Positions 17,714 to 25,604 of a stretch of 64,000 nucleotides of DNA are shown in pieces. Source of the DNA: Neobacillus sp. YX16 (GTDB lineage: Bacteria > Bacillota > Bacilli > Bacillales > Cytobacillaceae); contig NZ_CP126115.1 of the NCBI RefSeq assembly GCF_030123505.1, positions 461,501 through 525,500 on the forward strand. Direction: 5' to 3'. The notes beneath the pieces are model-generated. The model ran no database searches, was not told the origin of the DNA, and saw only the letters and a list, made by a program, of their open reading frames with translations. The first letter of the stretch is position 1. Each line of letters opens with the position of its first letter. The position numbers and the translations under genes are program-made.

Positions 17714-17730
17714 AGAACCGTCCCCATGGT
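17714..17730. repeat. Single arm of the GGGGACGGTTCT repeat family
   Basis: AGAACCGTCCCCATGGT matches one arm of the inverted repeats at 101-175 and 7492-7544, with no partner arm within reach. It lies 27 bp before the metallopeptidase start. Confidence 0.7.
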
Positions 17731-17756
17731 CTTTCCCTTGGTCTTGAGGTGATAAG

Positions 17757-18464
17757 ATGATTCATACCTATTTAGGTCAGACAATTAGATTTGAGGTAAA
17801 GTATAAAAAGCGTACATCGATGAGCATTCATATAGATAGTAATGGATATGTTGAAGTACACGTTCCTAAGGGGATATCCGATGAACGAGTGATTCTAGCA
17901 TTAGAGGGAAAATGGGATTGGATTCAGCTAAAGCTAAAAGAAATGAAGGCTAGATCCCTTGGACCAACGGCAAAGGCCTATGAACATGGCGAGAGCTTTC
18001 TTTATTTAGGAAATGAATATCCCATTCAGATTACTCAAGATACGGAAGTACAACAAGACTATGCAGTTTTTGAAGAGGAGAAGTTACATATATTTGTGAA
18101 ACAACTTGAAGATGAAAAAGTAAAACAAGCTTTGAAACGATTTTACTACCAGCAGTGCAAAATGTTAGTAGAAAAGAGTATTCGTTCCTTTCAAAGCAAC
18201 TTTAAAGTAAAACCACGCTCTATCCGTATTACAGATAATAAGACGAACTGGGGAACCTGTGATTCCAAGCTGCAGTTGACATTTAATTGGAAACTGGCGA
18301 TGGCACCACAGAAGGTGATTGACTATGTAGTCGTTCACGAAATGTGCCATATGGTCCATCTGAATCATGATCGCTCCTTTTGGCGCCTTGTGGGTAAAAT
18401 AATCCCAGATTATGAGGAGCAGGAGAACTGGTTAGCTTTATCAAGTTGGAAAATGACTGTTTAA
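17757..18464 (+). CDS. YgjP-like zinc metallopeptidase (M48/DUF45 type)
   Basis: 235-residue protein of the DUF45/YgjP family. The putative zinc site is HEMCH (H194, E195, H198) with a third ligand in HLNHDRSFW (H204); NWGTCDSKLQLTFNWKL upstream is the conserved family block. There is no signal peptide or membrane segment, so it is probably cytoplasmic. The ATG follows GAGGTG. It is followed after 59 bp by the DUF1456 gene in the same orientation. The physiological substrate of the family is not known to me. Confidence 0.88.
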   Translation: MIHTYLGQTIRFEVKYKKRTSMSIHIDSNGYVEVHVPKGISDERVILALEGKWDWIQLKLKEMKARSLGPTAKAYEHGESFLYLGNEYPIQITQDTEVQQDYAVFEEEKLHIFVKQLEDEKVKQALKRFYYQQCKMLVEKSIRSFQSNFKVKPRSIRITDNKTNWGTCDSKLQLTFNWKLAMAPQKVIDYVVVHEMCHMVHLNHDRSFWRLVGKIIPDYEEQENWLALSSWKMTV

Positions 18465-18523
18465 CATTTGAAACGGATATACTTGTGCTAGGCAAATAGC
18501 AATTATATTGGAGGATTATAAAA

Positions 18524-19045
18524 ATGGAGAATAATGATATATTAATTCGATTACGGTATGCACTGGATATAAAAAATACCGATATGGTAGAGATATTTAA
18601 ACTTGGCGGCATTGATGTAACAAAAGAGGATGTACTCAAAATACTGACAAAACCAAAAGACAGTTACGATGACGAAGATGATTACTATAATGATTCAACA
18701 GAAGATGAAGATTACATTAAATGTACGAATAGTATGGTAGAGTCTTTTTTAAATGGTTTTATTACTTTTAAAAGAGGCAAACAAGAACCAAGGCCAGGAC
18801 AACCTGATATTCAAGTAAACACAAAGAGTAAAGAAAGTGTTAATAATATGCTATTAAAGAAGCTGAAGATAGCGTTGGCATTAACAAGTGAGGATATGCT
18901 CGATATATTTGAAAAAGCAGGAATTACCGTAACAAAAGGTGAATTAAGCGCGATATTAAGAAAAGAAGGTCATAAGAATTATAAGCAGTGCCTTGATAAA
19001 TACGCCAGAAATTTCTTGAAGGGCTTAGCCATTGTATATAGGTGA
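18524..19045 (+). CDS. DUF1456 (YehS-like) family protein
   Basis: 173-residue protein with two copies of a helical domain of about 70 residues. The first (about 1-80) starts NNDILIRLRYALDIKNTDMVEIFKLGG; the second (about 105-170) starts NNMLLKKLKIALALTSEDMLDIFEKAG. They are joined by an acidic linker (YDDEDDYYNDSTEDEDY). This duplicated layout matches DUF1456/YehS. The function is not established. GGAGG precedes the ATG by 8-9 bp. It ends 5 bp before hssR. Confidence 0.88.
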   Translation: MENNDILIRLRYALDIKNTDMVEIFKLGGIDVTKEDVLKILTKPKDSYDDEDDYYNDSTEDEDYIKCTNSMVESFLNGFITFKRGKQEPRPGQPDIQVNTKSKESVNNMLLKKLKIALALTSEDMLDIFEKAGITVTKGELSAILRKEGHKNYKQCLDKYARNFLKGLAIVYR

Positions 19046-19050
19046 GTTGC

Positions 19051-19722
19051 ATGAAGAGTATTCTTGTTGTTGATGATGATCAGCATATCCGTTATCTAGT
19101 TAAGGATTTATTAATGAAAGAAGGCTACAAGGTTGTAGAGGCAGCAGATGGAGTAGAGGGACTAAGGCTTATTGAGAAGGAATTATGCGACTTGGCTATC
19201 ATAGATATTATGATGCCGAAAATGGATGGGTACAGCTTGACCGAAGAACTCCGCAAAATCAATGATATCCCCATCATTTTGCTTACTGCCAAAAGCCAAA
19301 TTGAAGATAAGGAAAAGGGATATCGCTCAGGGACAGATGACTATTTAGTAAAACCTTTTGAGCCGAAGGAATTGCTTTTTAGGGTAAATGCGCTGCTAAG
19401 AAGGTACGGAAGATTGAATGAATCCGATATAAAAATAGGAAATCTTTTTATTAATAAAAAGAGCTATGAAGTGGAAATAGCTCAAAAGACGTATATGTTA
19501 CCTTTAAAGGAATTCGATCTATTGTATTTCCTGGCCTCCCACCCAAATCAGGTTTTCAATCGAAATCAATTGATTGAGCAAGTATGGGGATTGGAATATG
19601 AAGGAGACGAAAGAACAGTTGACGTTCATATTAAACGTTTAAGAGAAAGGTTTAAGCATGTATCTGAAGCGTTTTCCATCAAGACCATAAGAGGTGTAGG
19701 CTACTCCTTGGAGGTCCAATAA
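19051..19722 (+). CDS. hssR: Haem-responsive response regulator HssR
   Basis: 224-residue OmpR-type regulator. The receiver domain has VVDDD, phospho-acceptor D52 (AIIDIMMPKMDG) and the conserved lysine in DDYLVKPFEPKE; the C-terminal winged helix has YEGDERTVDVHIKRLRERF. The match to staphylococcal HssR as I recall it is extensive. The ATG at 19051 follows AGGTGA. hssS starts at the next base after its stop. In Staphylococcus and Bacillus anthracis, HssRS senses haem and activates hrtAB, which lies immediately downstream here. Confidence 0.9.
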   Translation: MKSILVVDDDQHIRYLVKDLLMKEGYKVVEAADGVEGLRLIEKELCDLAIIDIMMPKMDGYSLTEELRKINDIPIILLTAKSQIEDKEKGYRSGTDDYLVKPFEPKELLFRVNALLRRYGRLNESDIKIGNLFINKKSYEVEIAQKTYMLPLKEFDLLYFLASHPNQVFNRNQLIEQVWGLEYEGDERTVDVHIKRLRERFKHVSEAFSIKTIRGVGYSLEVQ

Positions 19723-21099
19723 ATGAAATCTCTTTATGGTAAGTTTGCTCTTACGACCATATTCATTATGGTGCTAAGTGGAGTTTTATCCTTTGTTATT
19801 TCAAATTTGTATTATCAACACTCCCTTAAACCTCAAAATGATGATAAAATCACAAATTTTGCATTAGAGATTTCAAAATATATTCAGAAGGATCCTAACA
19901 TTAATTTGAACAATTACTTAAATCATATAGGATTGATTGGTTATCAGATATATATCGTAAATGATGATGGAGTGGAGCAGTTTTTCGGGAATGCATATAG
20001 GGATACAACCCTATCAAAAAAGGCAATGGACACGGTTATTGCTGGTGAAATCTATCATGGTATTAATCAATTTCCACATAAGACATTTGTTACTGGATTC
20101 TTTGCAAATGAATTAAAGAATACAGTTGGAGTTCCGTTTACATACCAACAACGAAAATTTGCCCTATTCATCCGTCCGGATATTAAACTGATGTTTAATG
20201 AGATGCATTTATTGTTTGCTTGGCTCTTGCTTACTTCCATTTTATTAAGTATTTTATTTGTATTAATAGGCTCAAAATTCTTAGTAAATCCGGTTGTTAA
20301 ATTAAATCAGGCAACAAAAATATTATCTGAGGGTAATTTCACGATTCATTTGGATATTAATCGAAAAGATGAAATAGGAGACTTGGCTGGAAGCTTTATG
20401 AATATGTCAAGAAAGTTGGAAAAAGTAGATAAGTTGAGAAAAGAGTTTATTTCTAACGTCTCCCATGATATCCAATCACCGCTCACGAACATAAAAGGCT
20501 ATTTGAATTTATTAGATGATGAGGGAATTTCCAAGGAGAAAAGGCAAAATTACATAAAAGTCATTCATTCAGAAATCAATCGATTATCTAATCTTTCAAA
20601 ACAGCTGCTTCTTCTCTCTTCGATAGAGAGCAAGAAGGAGTTGATAGATGTAAAAGAATTCGATGTGGCAGAACAAATTAAAAGTGTTATTCAGCAATTT
20701 AGCTGGAGAATAAACGAAAGGGAGCTTATGTTAAGCTACTCACTTCCAGAGACAAAAATGACGGGGGATCCTTTTTTGTTATATTCGGTGTGGGAAAACC
20801 TATTAACCAATGCAATAAAATATAATGTGGAGAATGGCAGTATCGATATTATTGTAACGAGCTTGAATGACTACATTGAAGTCCAATTTAAGGATTCAGG
20901 AATCGGATTGGAAAGTTCACAAATAGAGCGAATATATGATCGTTTTTACCGTGCAGATCCATCCAGGTCTAAAGCGGTTGAAGGAACGGGATTGGGGCTT
21001 TCCATCGTTCAAAGTATTGTACAATTGCATCGAGGAAAAATAGTAGTGGAAAGTGTAAAAGACATTGGCACTAACTTTACAGTTATACTTCCAAAATAA
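19723..21099 (+). CDS. hssS: Haem-sensing histidine kinase HssS
   Basis: 458-residue membrane kinase. TM1 is about residues 8-30, followed by an extracellular sensor of about 130 residues. That sensor contains TFVTGFFANELKNTVGVPF (residues 121-139), very close to the equivalent HssS segment as I recall it. TM2 is about 163-185, HAMP about 186-238, and the phospho-acceptor is H248 in SNVSHDIQSPL. The ATPase motifs DSGIGL and GTGLGLS are intact. It directly abuts hssR, so the pair is probably translationally coupled. Confidence 0.9.
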   Translation: MKSLYGKFALTTIFIMVLSGVLSFVISNLYYQHSLKPQNDDKITNFALEISKYIQKDPNINLNNYLNHIGLIGYQIYIVNDDGVEQFFGNAYRDTTLSKKAMDTVIAGEIYHGINQFPHKTFVTGFFANELKNTVGVPFTYQQRKFALFIRPDIKLMFNEMHLLFAWLLLTSILLSILFVLIGSKFLVNPVVKLNQATKILSEGNFTIHLDINRKDEIGDLAGSFMNMSRKLEKVDKLRKEFISNVSHDIQSPLTNIKGYLNLLDDEGISKEKRQNYIKVIHSEINRLSNLSKQLLLLSSIESKKELIDVKEFDVAEQIKSVIQQFSWRINERELMLSYSLPETKMTGDPFLLYSVWENLLTNAIKYNVENGSIDIIVTSLNDYIEVQFKDSGIGLESSQIERIYDRFYRADPSRSKAVEGTGLGLSIVQSIVQLHRGKIVVESVKDIGTNFTVILPK

Positions 21100-21148
21100 T
21101 TAAGTTACCAGGGCCAAGCACTAGTAACCTACAGAATTGTAATTTCAA

Positions 21149-21168
21149 ATTCATCGTCCGTTCATATT
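21149..21168 (+). promoter_or_regulatory. Putative HssR-binding direct repeat in the hrtBA promoter
   Basis: ATTCATCGT (21149-21157), then CC, then GTTCATATT (21160-21168) form a direct repeat with an 11-bp period. The second half equals the published HssR half-site (GTTCATATT, two copies separated by 2 bp) as I recall it. TTCATA (21161) and TATGAA (21185), 18 bp apart, could be the -35 and -10 elements, as expected for an activator site overlapping -35. Confidence 0.7.
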
Positions 21169-21215
21169 CATTAGGTACACTCCTTATGAAATCATGAAAG
21201 GGAAGGTGAATTTTT

Positions 21216-22295
21216 TTGTTATCTCATTCCATAAAGGAAATGACCTTTTACAAGGTTCGATATTTACTCATCTTATTTATATTGTTTTTTGTTGCATCCT
21301 TAGTTTTTATTATTAGTGGTCTAGCAAATGGTTTGTCTATGGACAATGCCTCCTCAATAAAAAAAATTAACGCAGAATCCTTCTTTCTTGATAAAGATTC
21401 TGAGAACCGTATTGATCGTTCTAAGATAAAGATGGGAGAAATTAGTGAGGACATTTTTTCTGCTAACTTGCAGCCCCTCGGTGTCAGTATGACTTCAATT
21501 GGTATAGAAAAATCCGATAAGGATATTGAAGTGACTTTAATGGCAATCAATTCAACAAGTTTCCTTGAACCGATTATTAAAGAAGGAAAAGGATTCTTTA
21601 ATAATAAAGTCAATGAGGTGGTTCTAGACGCATCATTAAAGCAAGAAGGAATCAAGATAGGTCAGATAGTAAGGGATGAAAAATCTGGAGCTTCACTTGA
21701 GGTCATTGGGTTCACTAACGAACAAACCTTCAGTCATACACCTGTTGCCTTTATCACTTTTGACACTTGGAAAGAAATTAATATCGAACCATTCTATAGT
21801 GCCATTGTCGTTAAAAATAGCACGAATTCGATGGAGGATATTTCAAACAAAGTTAATGATGGAGTATGGATAGAAAAAGACCTAGTTGTGAAAGGAATTC
21901 CAGGATATGAAGCAGAGCAAAATTCATTGTTTATGATGCTTGCTTTTTTAATTGTCATTGCGGTTTTCGTATTAGCAGCCTTTTTCTACATCATGACCAT
22001 CCAAAAGACAAATCAGTTTGGAATATTGAAAGCCATCGGGGCAAAAACAGCCTTTCTATGTAAATCGACCCTGTTACAGGTCGTGATATTGACGATTATT
22101 AGTTTGATTGCTGCAGTTGGATTTACCTGGGTCATCTTCTTGGTTCTTCCGGAGGATATTCCGTTCCTATTTGATCCTATTCAAATAGCAAAATTCTCAG
22201 GAATCATCGCGATTGTTTCCATATTTGGGAGTTTACTATCAACATTTAATATTATTCAAGCAGACCCAATTCAGGCAATGGGAAGGATGGAATAA
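21216..22295 (+). CDS. hrtB: Haem efflux ABC permease HrtB
   Basis: 359-residue FtsX/MacB-type permease: one N-terminal TM helix (about 13-37), a large extracellular domain, then three C-terminal TM helices. AFFYIMTIQKTNQFGILKAIGAKT and the C-terminal DPIQAMGRME match HrtB. TTG start with AAGGGAAGGTG upstream. With HrtA it exports or detoxifies haem at the membrane. Order here is permease before ATPase, co-oriented with hssRS; in S. aureus hrtAB is divergent from hssRS. Confidence 0.9.
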   Translation: MLSHSIKEMTFYKVRYLLILFILFFVASLVFIISGLANGLSMDNASSIKKINAESFFLDKDSENRIDRSKIKMGEISEDIFSANLQPLGVSMTSIGIEKSDKDIEVTLMAINSTSFLEPIIKEGKGFFNNKVNEVVLDASLKQEGIKIGQIVRDEKSGASLEVIGFTNEQTFSHTPVAFITFDTWKEINIEPFYSAIVVKNSTNSMEDISNKVNDGVWIEKDLVVKGIPGYEAEQNSLFMMLAFLIVIAVFVLAAFFYIMTIQKTNQFGILKAIGAKTAFLCKSTLLQVVILTIISLIAAVGFTWVIFLVLPEDIPFLFDPIQIAKFSGIIAIVSIFGSLLSTFNIIQADPIQAMGRME

Positions 22296-22297
22296 CA

Positions 22298-22996
22298 ATG
22301 CAAAGCCAATATCCACTTAGTTTAAAACGTGTCACTAAAATGTATGAAGATGGCGATAAAACAGTAGATATCTTAAAGGGCCTTTCTTTTAAAATTAAAA
22401 ATGGAGAAATAGCTGCGATTATAGGTCCTTCTGGGTCAGGGAAAAGTACATTTCTTGCGATAGCAGGTGCTTTGTTAACACCTGATGATGGCGAAGTAAT
22501 TGTTAATGGTGTTAATATAAATAATTGTAATGAGTCGGATAAAGCAAATATAAGACTGAATCAAATCGGCTATATCTTTCAAACATCTAATCTTGTTCCC
22601 TATTTAAATGTAGAGGAGAATTTATTTTTCGTCCTAAAAATGGCCAAACAATGGAATGCAGAATCAAAGGGGTTTTGCTATCTTCTTCTAGAAAAGGTGG
22701 GTTTACTCCACAGAGCAAAGCACTATCCACACCAACTATCGGGGGGAGAAAAACAAAGAGCAGCGATTGCAAGAGCTTTCGTAAACCATCCAGAAATTAT
22801 TTTGGCGGATGAGCCTACAGCAAGTTTAGATTCCAGCAGAAGTTTAGCTGTTATGAAGCTTATTTCAAATATGGTAAAACAGTATAAAAAAGCAGCCATA
22901 ATAGTCACGCATGACGAGCAAATTCTGTCATTATGTGATCGTATTTATACAATGAAGGATGGAAATTTAGTAGAAAAAGAGGGGAAATCCATATAA
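22298..22996 (+). CDS. hrtA: Haem efflux ABC transporter ATP-binding protein HrtA
   Basis: 232-residue ATPase of the MacB/LolD type: Walker A GPSGSGKST, signature LSGGEKQR, Walker B IILADEPTASLD and the switch histidine in VTHDE. It starts 2 bp after hrtB. Its stop overlaps the ATG of the next gene (TAATG), so the small membrane protein downstream belongs to the same operon. Confidence 0.9.
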   Translation: MQSQYPLSLKRVTKMYEDGDKTVDILKGLSFKIKNGEIAAIIGPSGSGKSTFLAIAGALLTPDDGEVIVNGVNINNCNESDKANIRLNQIGYIFQTSNLVPYLNVEENLFFVLKMAKQWNAESKGFCYLLLEKVGLLHRAKHYPHQLSGGEKQRAAIARAFVNHPEIILADEPTASLDSSRSLAVMKLISNMVKQYKKAAIIVTHDEQILSLCDRIYTMKDGNLVEKEGKSI

Positions 22997-23385
22997 TGAA
23001 TATGAAATATAGTAATTTGTTATTAAGGTTATCAGCTGTTTTCGGCTTAATCGGCGCCCTAATGGGAGGACATATGGCAGGGTCGTATGATTATGCATTT
23101 AGACCTGTACATGCTCATGTATTAGTGGTCGGATGGCTTTCAATCTTTTCATGGGCAGTTTATTATCGGGTATTTCAACCAAGTGCGAAAGTACTGTCAG
23201 CGTTACATGTGTATTCAGCGGTGGTTGGAGTTGTCGGTTTAACAGCAGGGATGGCACTAAATATTTTTAATTTCCTTCCAAGGACTGTCAACTTAATCGT
23301 TTATATTGGCGGCGGGGCGACACTGCTACTTAGTTTCGGTTTATTTTGCTTATTAACATTTACTCAAAAATCTGAAGGAAGATAA
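22996..23385 (+). CDS. Small four-helix membrane protein resembling a haem-copper oxidase subunit I fragment
   Basis: 129 residues with about four TM helices. The motif FRPVHAHVLVVGWLS resembles the HAHxxxxGW segment of cbb3-type/NorB oxidase subunits, where the histidines are near or at haem ligands. Stand-alone proteins of this size and motif exist in bacteria, often named cytochrome c oxidase-like, without an established function that I know of. Its start codon overlaps the hrtA stop, so it is co-translated with the haem exporter. A role in membrane haem handling is inference. Confidence 0.82.
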   Translation: MNMKYSNLLLRLSAVFGLIGALMGGHMAGSYDYAFRPVHAHVLVVGWLSIFSWAVYYRVFQPSAKVLSALHVYSAVVGVVGLTAGMALNIFNFLPRTVNLIVYIGGGATLLLSFGLFCLLTFTQKSEGR

Positions 23386-23474
23386 ATACGATAGGAACTT
23401 TTTTTAAGAATTAGCAATAAAATACAGGGAGGACAATATACTTCAAAATCATAAATCTTTATGAGATAATAAGA

Positions 23475-23645
23475 TTGAAATATAATAATTGGTTAAATAA
23501 GTTATACGTTTATATATTTGTTTTTTGGGTGGAGTCTGTCACTTTGGGATTATTATGTCCTTTTGCGGCGGGCTTTTCGTATATAGAAATTGTTTTGGGT
23601 TTCGTGACAATATTTTTAGATTTTGGCGGCTGGTCGTATGAGTGA
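23475..23645 (+). other. Possible hydrophobic mini-ORF of uncertain status
   Basis: In the 299-bp gap after the oxidase-like gene, one frame is open from 23421 to TGA 23643-23645. It encodes a hydrophobic peptide (IFVFWVESVTLGLLCPFAAG and a second apolar segment). The only normal start is TTG 23475, with a weak binding site; a good GGGAGG (23427-23432) has no ATG, GTG or TTG at usable distance. It may be a gene remnant or a miscalled start. Confidence 0.2.
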
Positions 23646-23684
23646 TTACTTCTAAATCATTTTTTGAAAAGGAGGATATCAAAC

Positions 23685-23984
23685 ATGAACATCCATTATG
23701 CGGTTATAGGATTAGCTTATCTTATCATCTTAGTCATTGCTTATGCCGTTATCATTTTCACAAACTCCGAAGAGGAAAAAAGCGAAGTAATAATAGATAA
23801 AGCTTTTAAAAATGCTTTTTCCATTCTCGCTTTTGGTCTGTTGGTGGTTTATGGCCTATTTCTAATTCCTCATATTACCTTAGATAGTCAAACCACTTCC
23901 TATCTAATTCTAGCAAGTAAATATATTTCTGTGTTTACACTTGGAGGAACTCTTTTTATATTAAATAAAAAAAGGTGCTTTTGA
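23685..23984 (+). CDS. Hypothetical three-helix membrane protein
   Basis: 99 residues, with hydrophobic segments at about 4-26, 44-64 and 73-93 and a short charged loop (NSEEEKSEVIIDK) between the first two. The ATG at 23685 is chosen because AAAAGGAGG (23666-23674) is correctly placed; an in-frame upstream ATG lies before that site. I do not recognise a family. It is followed by a strong terminator and may be the last gene of the haem-resistance region, although a 299-bp gap separates it. Confidence 0.75.
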   Translation: MNIHYAVIGLAYLIILVIAYAVIIFTNSEEEKSEVIIDKAFKNAFSILAFGLLVVYGLFLIPHITLDSQTTSYLILASKYISVFTLGGTLFILNKKRCF

Positions 23985-24005
23985 AAATGATAAGGAAAGA
24001 AGAAG

Positions 24006-24038
24006 TCATCCGTCTTCAATACGACGGATGATTTTTTT
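24006..24038 (+). terminator. Rho-independent terminator
   Basis: TCATCCGTC (24006-24014) pairs with GACGGATGA (24023-24031), followed by seven T. It ends the small membrane-protein transcript. Confidence 0.9.
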
Positions 24039-24165
24039 GTAAAAATATTTAGTGAAAAGTTCGATTAAGTGCCGATTCAATCGTTTGTAATGTAACTTAG
24101 TCTATGTTATGTTGTAGTTATGTAACTTATTTAGTGGAATTCGTGGAGGTTCTAGGAGGCCGCCT

Positions 24166-24729
24166 ATGGAGTATGTTGAGCCTATAAGAGACGTTGAAAG
24201 TATTAATGCAATAAAAGAAATATTACGGAAGCAGTCAAAAAGAGACCTTTTGCTTTTTGTTCTTGGGATTAATACTGGAATAAGAATTAGTGATTTACTT
24301 TCAATAAAGATTGAGGATATTTGGGATGGAACGGGGATAAAGGAGTTTTTGCATTTAAAGGAAACCAATAGTGATGATACAAAAGCTTACTATTTAAATA
24401 ATAACGTTAAACTAGCGTTTGAGGATTACTTGAAAACATATGTTTTTAACGATAGTGATTATTTGTTTAAGTCCAAAAAGAATAATCAGCCAATTACCCG
24501 TCAGCAAGCATACAGAATTATTAATACAGCCGCAAAAGAGGTTGGGATTCCAGGTAAAATAGGTACTCATACTCTTAGAAAAACATTCGGCTATCACGCC
24601 TATCGAAAAGGGATTGCCATCTCAATTCTAATGAGTATTTATCACCATCATTCCCCATCAGAAACATTAAGATATATTGGGATAAGTAAAAATGAGAAAC
24701 CGTTGATTAAATTGGATGTAAATTTATAA
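24166..24729 (+). CDS. Tyrosine recombinase catalytic-domain protein (orphan integrase-like)
   Basis: 187-residue protein consisting only of a tyrosine recombinase catalytic domain. Catalytic residues are visible: R40 (NTGIRISDLL), H135 and R138 (HTLRKTFGYH), H162 and the nucleophile Y170 (HSPSETLRYIG). The N-terminal core-binding domain of a full integrase (normally another 100 or more residues) is absent. AGGAGG precedes the ATG. No other phage or element genes, att-like duplication or tRNA is nearby, so it is a stand-alone recombinase of unknown target. Similar short proteins recur in Bacillus genomes. Confidence 0.88.
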   Translation: MEYVEPIRDVESINAIKEILRKQSKRDLLLFVLGINTGIRISDLLSIKIEDIWDGTGIKEFLHLKETNSDDTKAYYLNNNVKLAFEDYLKTYVFNDSDYLFKSKKNNQPITRQQAYRIINTAAKEVGIPGKIGTHTLRKTFGYHAYRKGIAISILMSIYHHHSPSETLRYIGISKNEKPLIKLDVNL

Positions 24730-24732
24730 AAT

Positions 24733-24760
24733 GAAAAAACCTCCAACCGAGGGTGGAGGA
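24733..24760 (-). terminator. Terminator of the Usp-domain gene
   Basis: CCTCCAACC (24740-24748) pairs with GGTGGAGG (24752-24759); read on the minus strand the stem is followed by a run of T (A run at 24733-24739). It lies between convergent genes. Confidence 0.75.
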
Positions 24761-24767
24761 GATATCC

Positions 24768-25460
24768 TTATAAAAAGTCATCATCAGAAGATAAGTTCGT
24801 ATCCATATCAACGTTTGTTAAATCCTTAACAATATTCTCATTTACTTGGACTTGTAATGTTTCCTTGTCTTTCATAAATTTGAAAATACCATTATTAAAA
24901 TCAGTTCCGTATTCCTTAAAGAAAATCCCTTCAAACTCTATATCCTTTGTATGTTTAAAGATTAGGCGGTAGTTATTATTATCCTTAACAAGATACGCTC
25001 GTACACCTTTTTCGAAATGTCTATCAGGATTTTTTAGGAAACGGGCCACAGATATAATATGAAGATCAACAAATGGAATTTCACGTAGTAAAGAGTTAAT
25101 AATCGACCCCTTAGCGATTTGTTCCCAACGACTTTGAGCAGTTTGACCGAGTATGATTTGTGTAATGTTCTTTTCTCTGGCAACCTCTGCAATCACTTTT
25201 GAAATCGGTCTTTGTTCATTATCCTTAATAATAAATGCGTCAGCACTATGCTCGGAAGCTAATTGTTTCCATCTTGCAATATAGTTTGATTTTTCTGCAT
25301 CCAAATCATCAAATGGTTTAGGATCTACGGTTAGGATGTATAGTGGACAATCAAGCATATTGGCAATTTTACAGCCCCGTTGAATGAGACGTTCACCATT
25401 AGGACCATAATAAACACAGACGAGGATACTTTCGTCCATGCGCTCTTTCATTTTTTTCAC
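24768..25460 (-). CDS. Universal stress protein-domain protein of the KdpD type
   Basis: 230 residues. The first ~145 form a Usp domain like that inside KdpD: ILVCVYYGPNGERLIQRGCKIANMLDCPLYILTVD, then ITQIILGQTAQSRWEQIAKGSIINSLLREIPFVDLHII. The remaining 85 residues (a KGVRAYLVKDNNNYRLIFKH segment and an acidic tail) I do not recognise. No kinase or membrane domain is present. GTG start (complement at 25460) preceded by GAGGTGA on the minus strand. It is divergent from the Mrp antiporter operon across 144 bp, which hints at a role in sensing nucleotide or cation state there. Confidence 0.82.
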   Translation of the reverse strand: MKKMKERMDESILVCVYYGPNGERLIQRGCKIANMLDCPLYILTVDPKPFDDLDAEKSNYIARWKQLASEHSADAFIIKDNEQRPISKVIAEVAREKNITQIILGQTAQSRWEQIAKGSIINSLLREIPFVDLHIISVARFLKNPDRHFEKGVRAYLVKDNNNYRLIFKHTKDIEFEGIFFKEYGTDFNNGIFKFMKDKETLQVQVNENIVKDLTNVDMDTNLSSDDDFL

Positions 25461-25604
25461 TTTTAGTTCACCTCGGAATCGTAATTACTGAAACCCGATT
25501 TTAGACCACGTTTAATAGACTATGTATGACTATAACCCATGCTACACTTTCAGTCAATCTAATTACAATAATGTACTATTTTGTAAAAACTAATAGGGAG
25601 GGAT

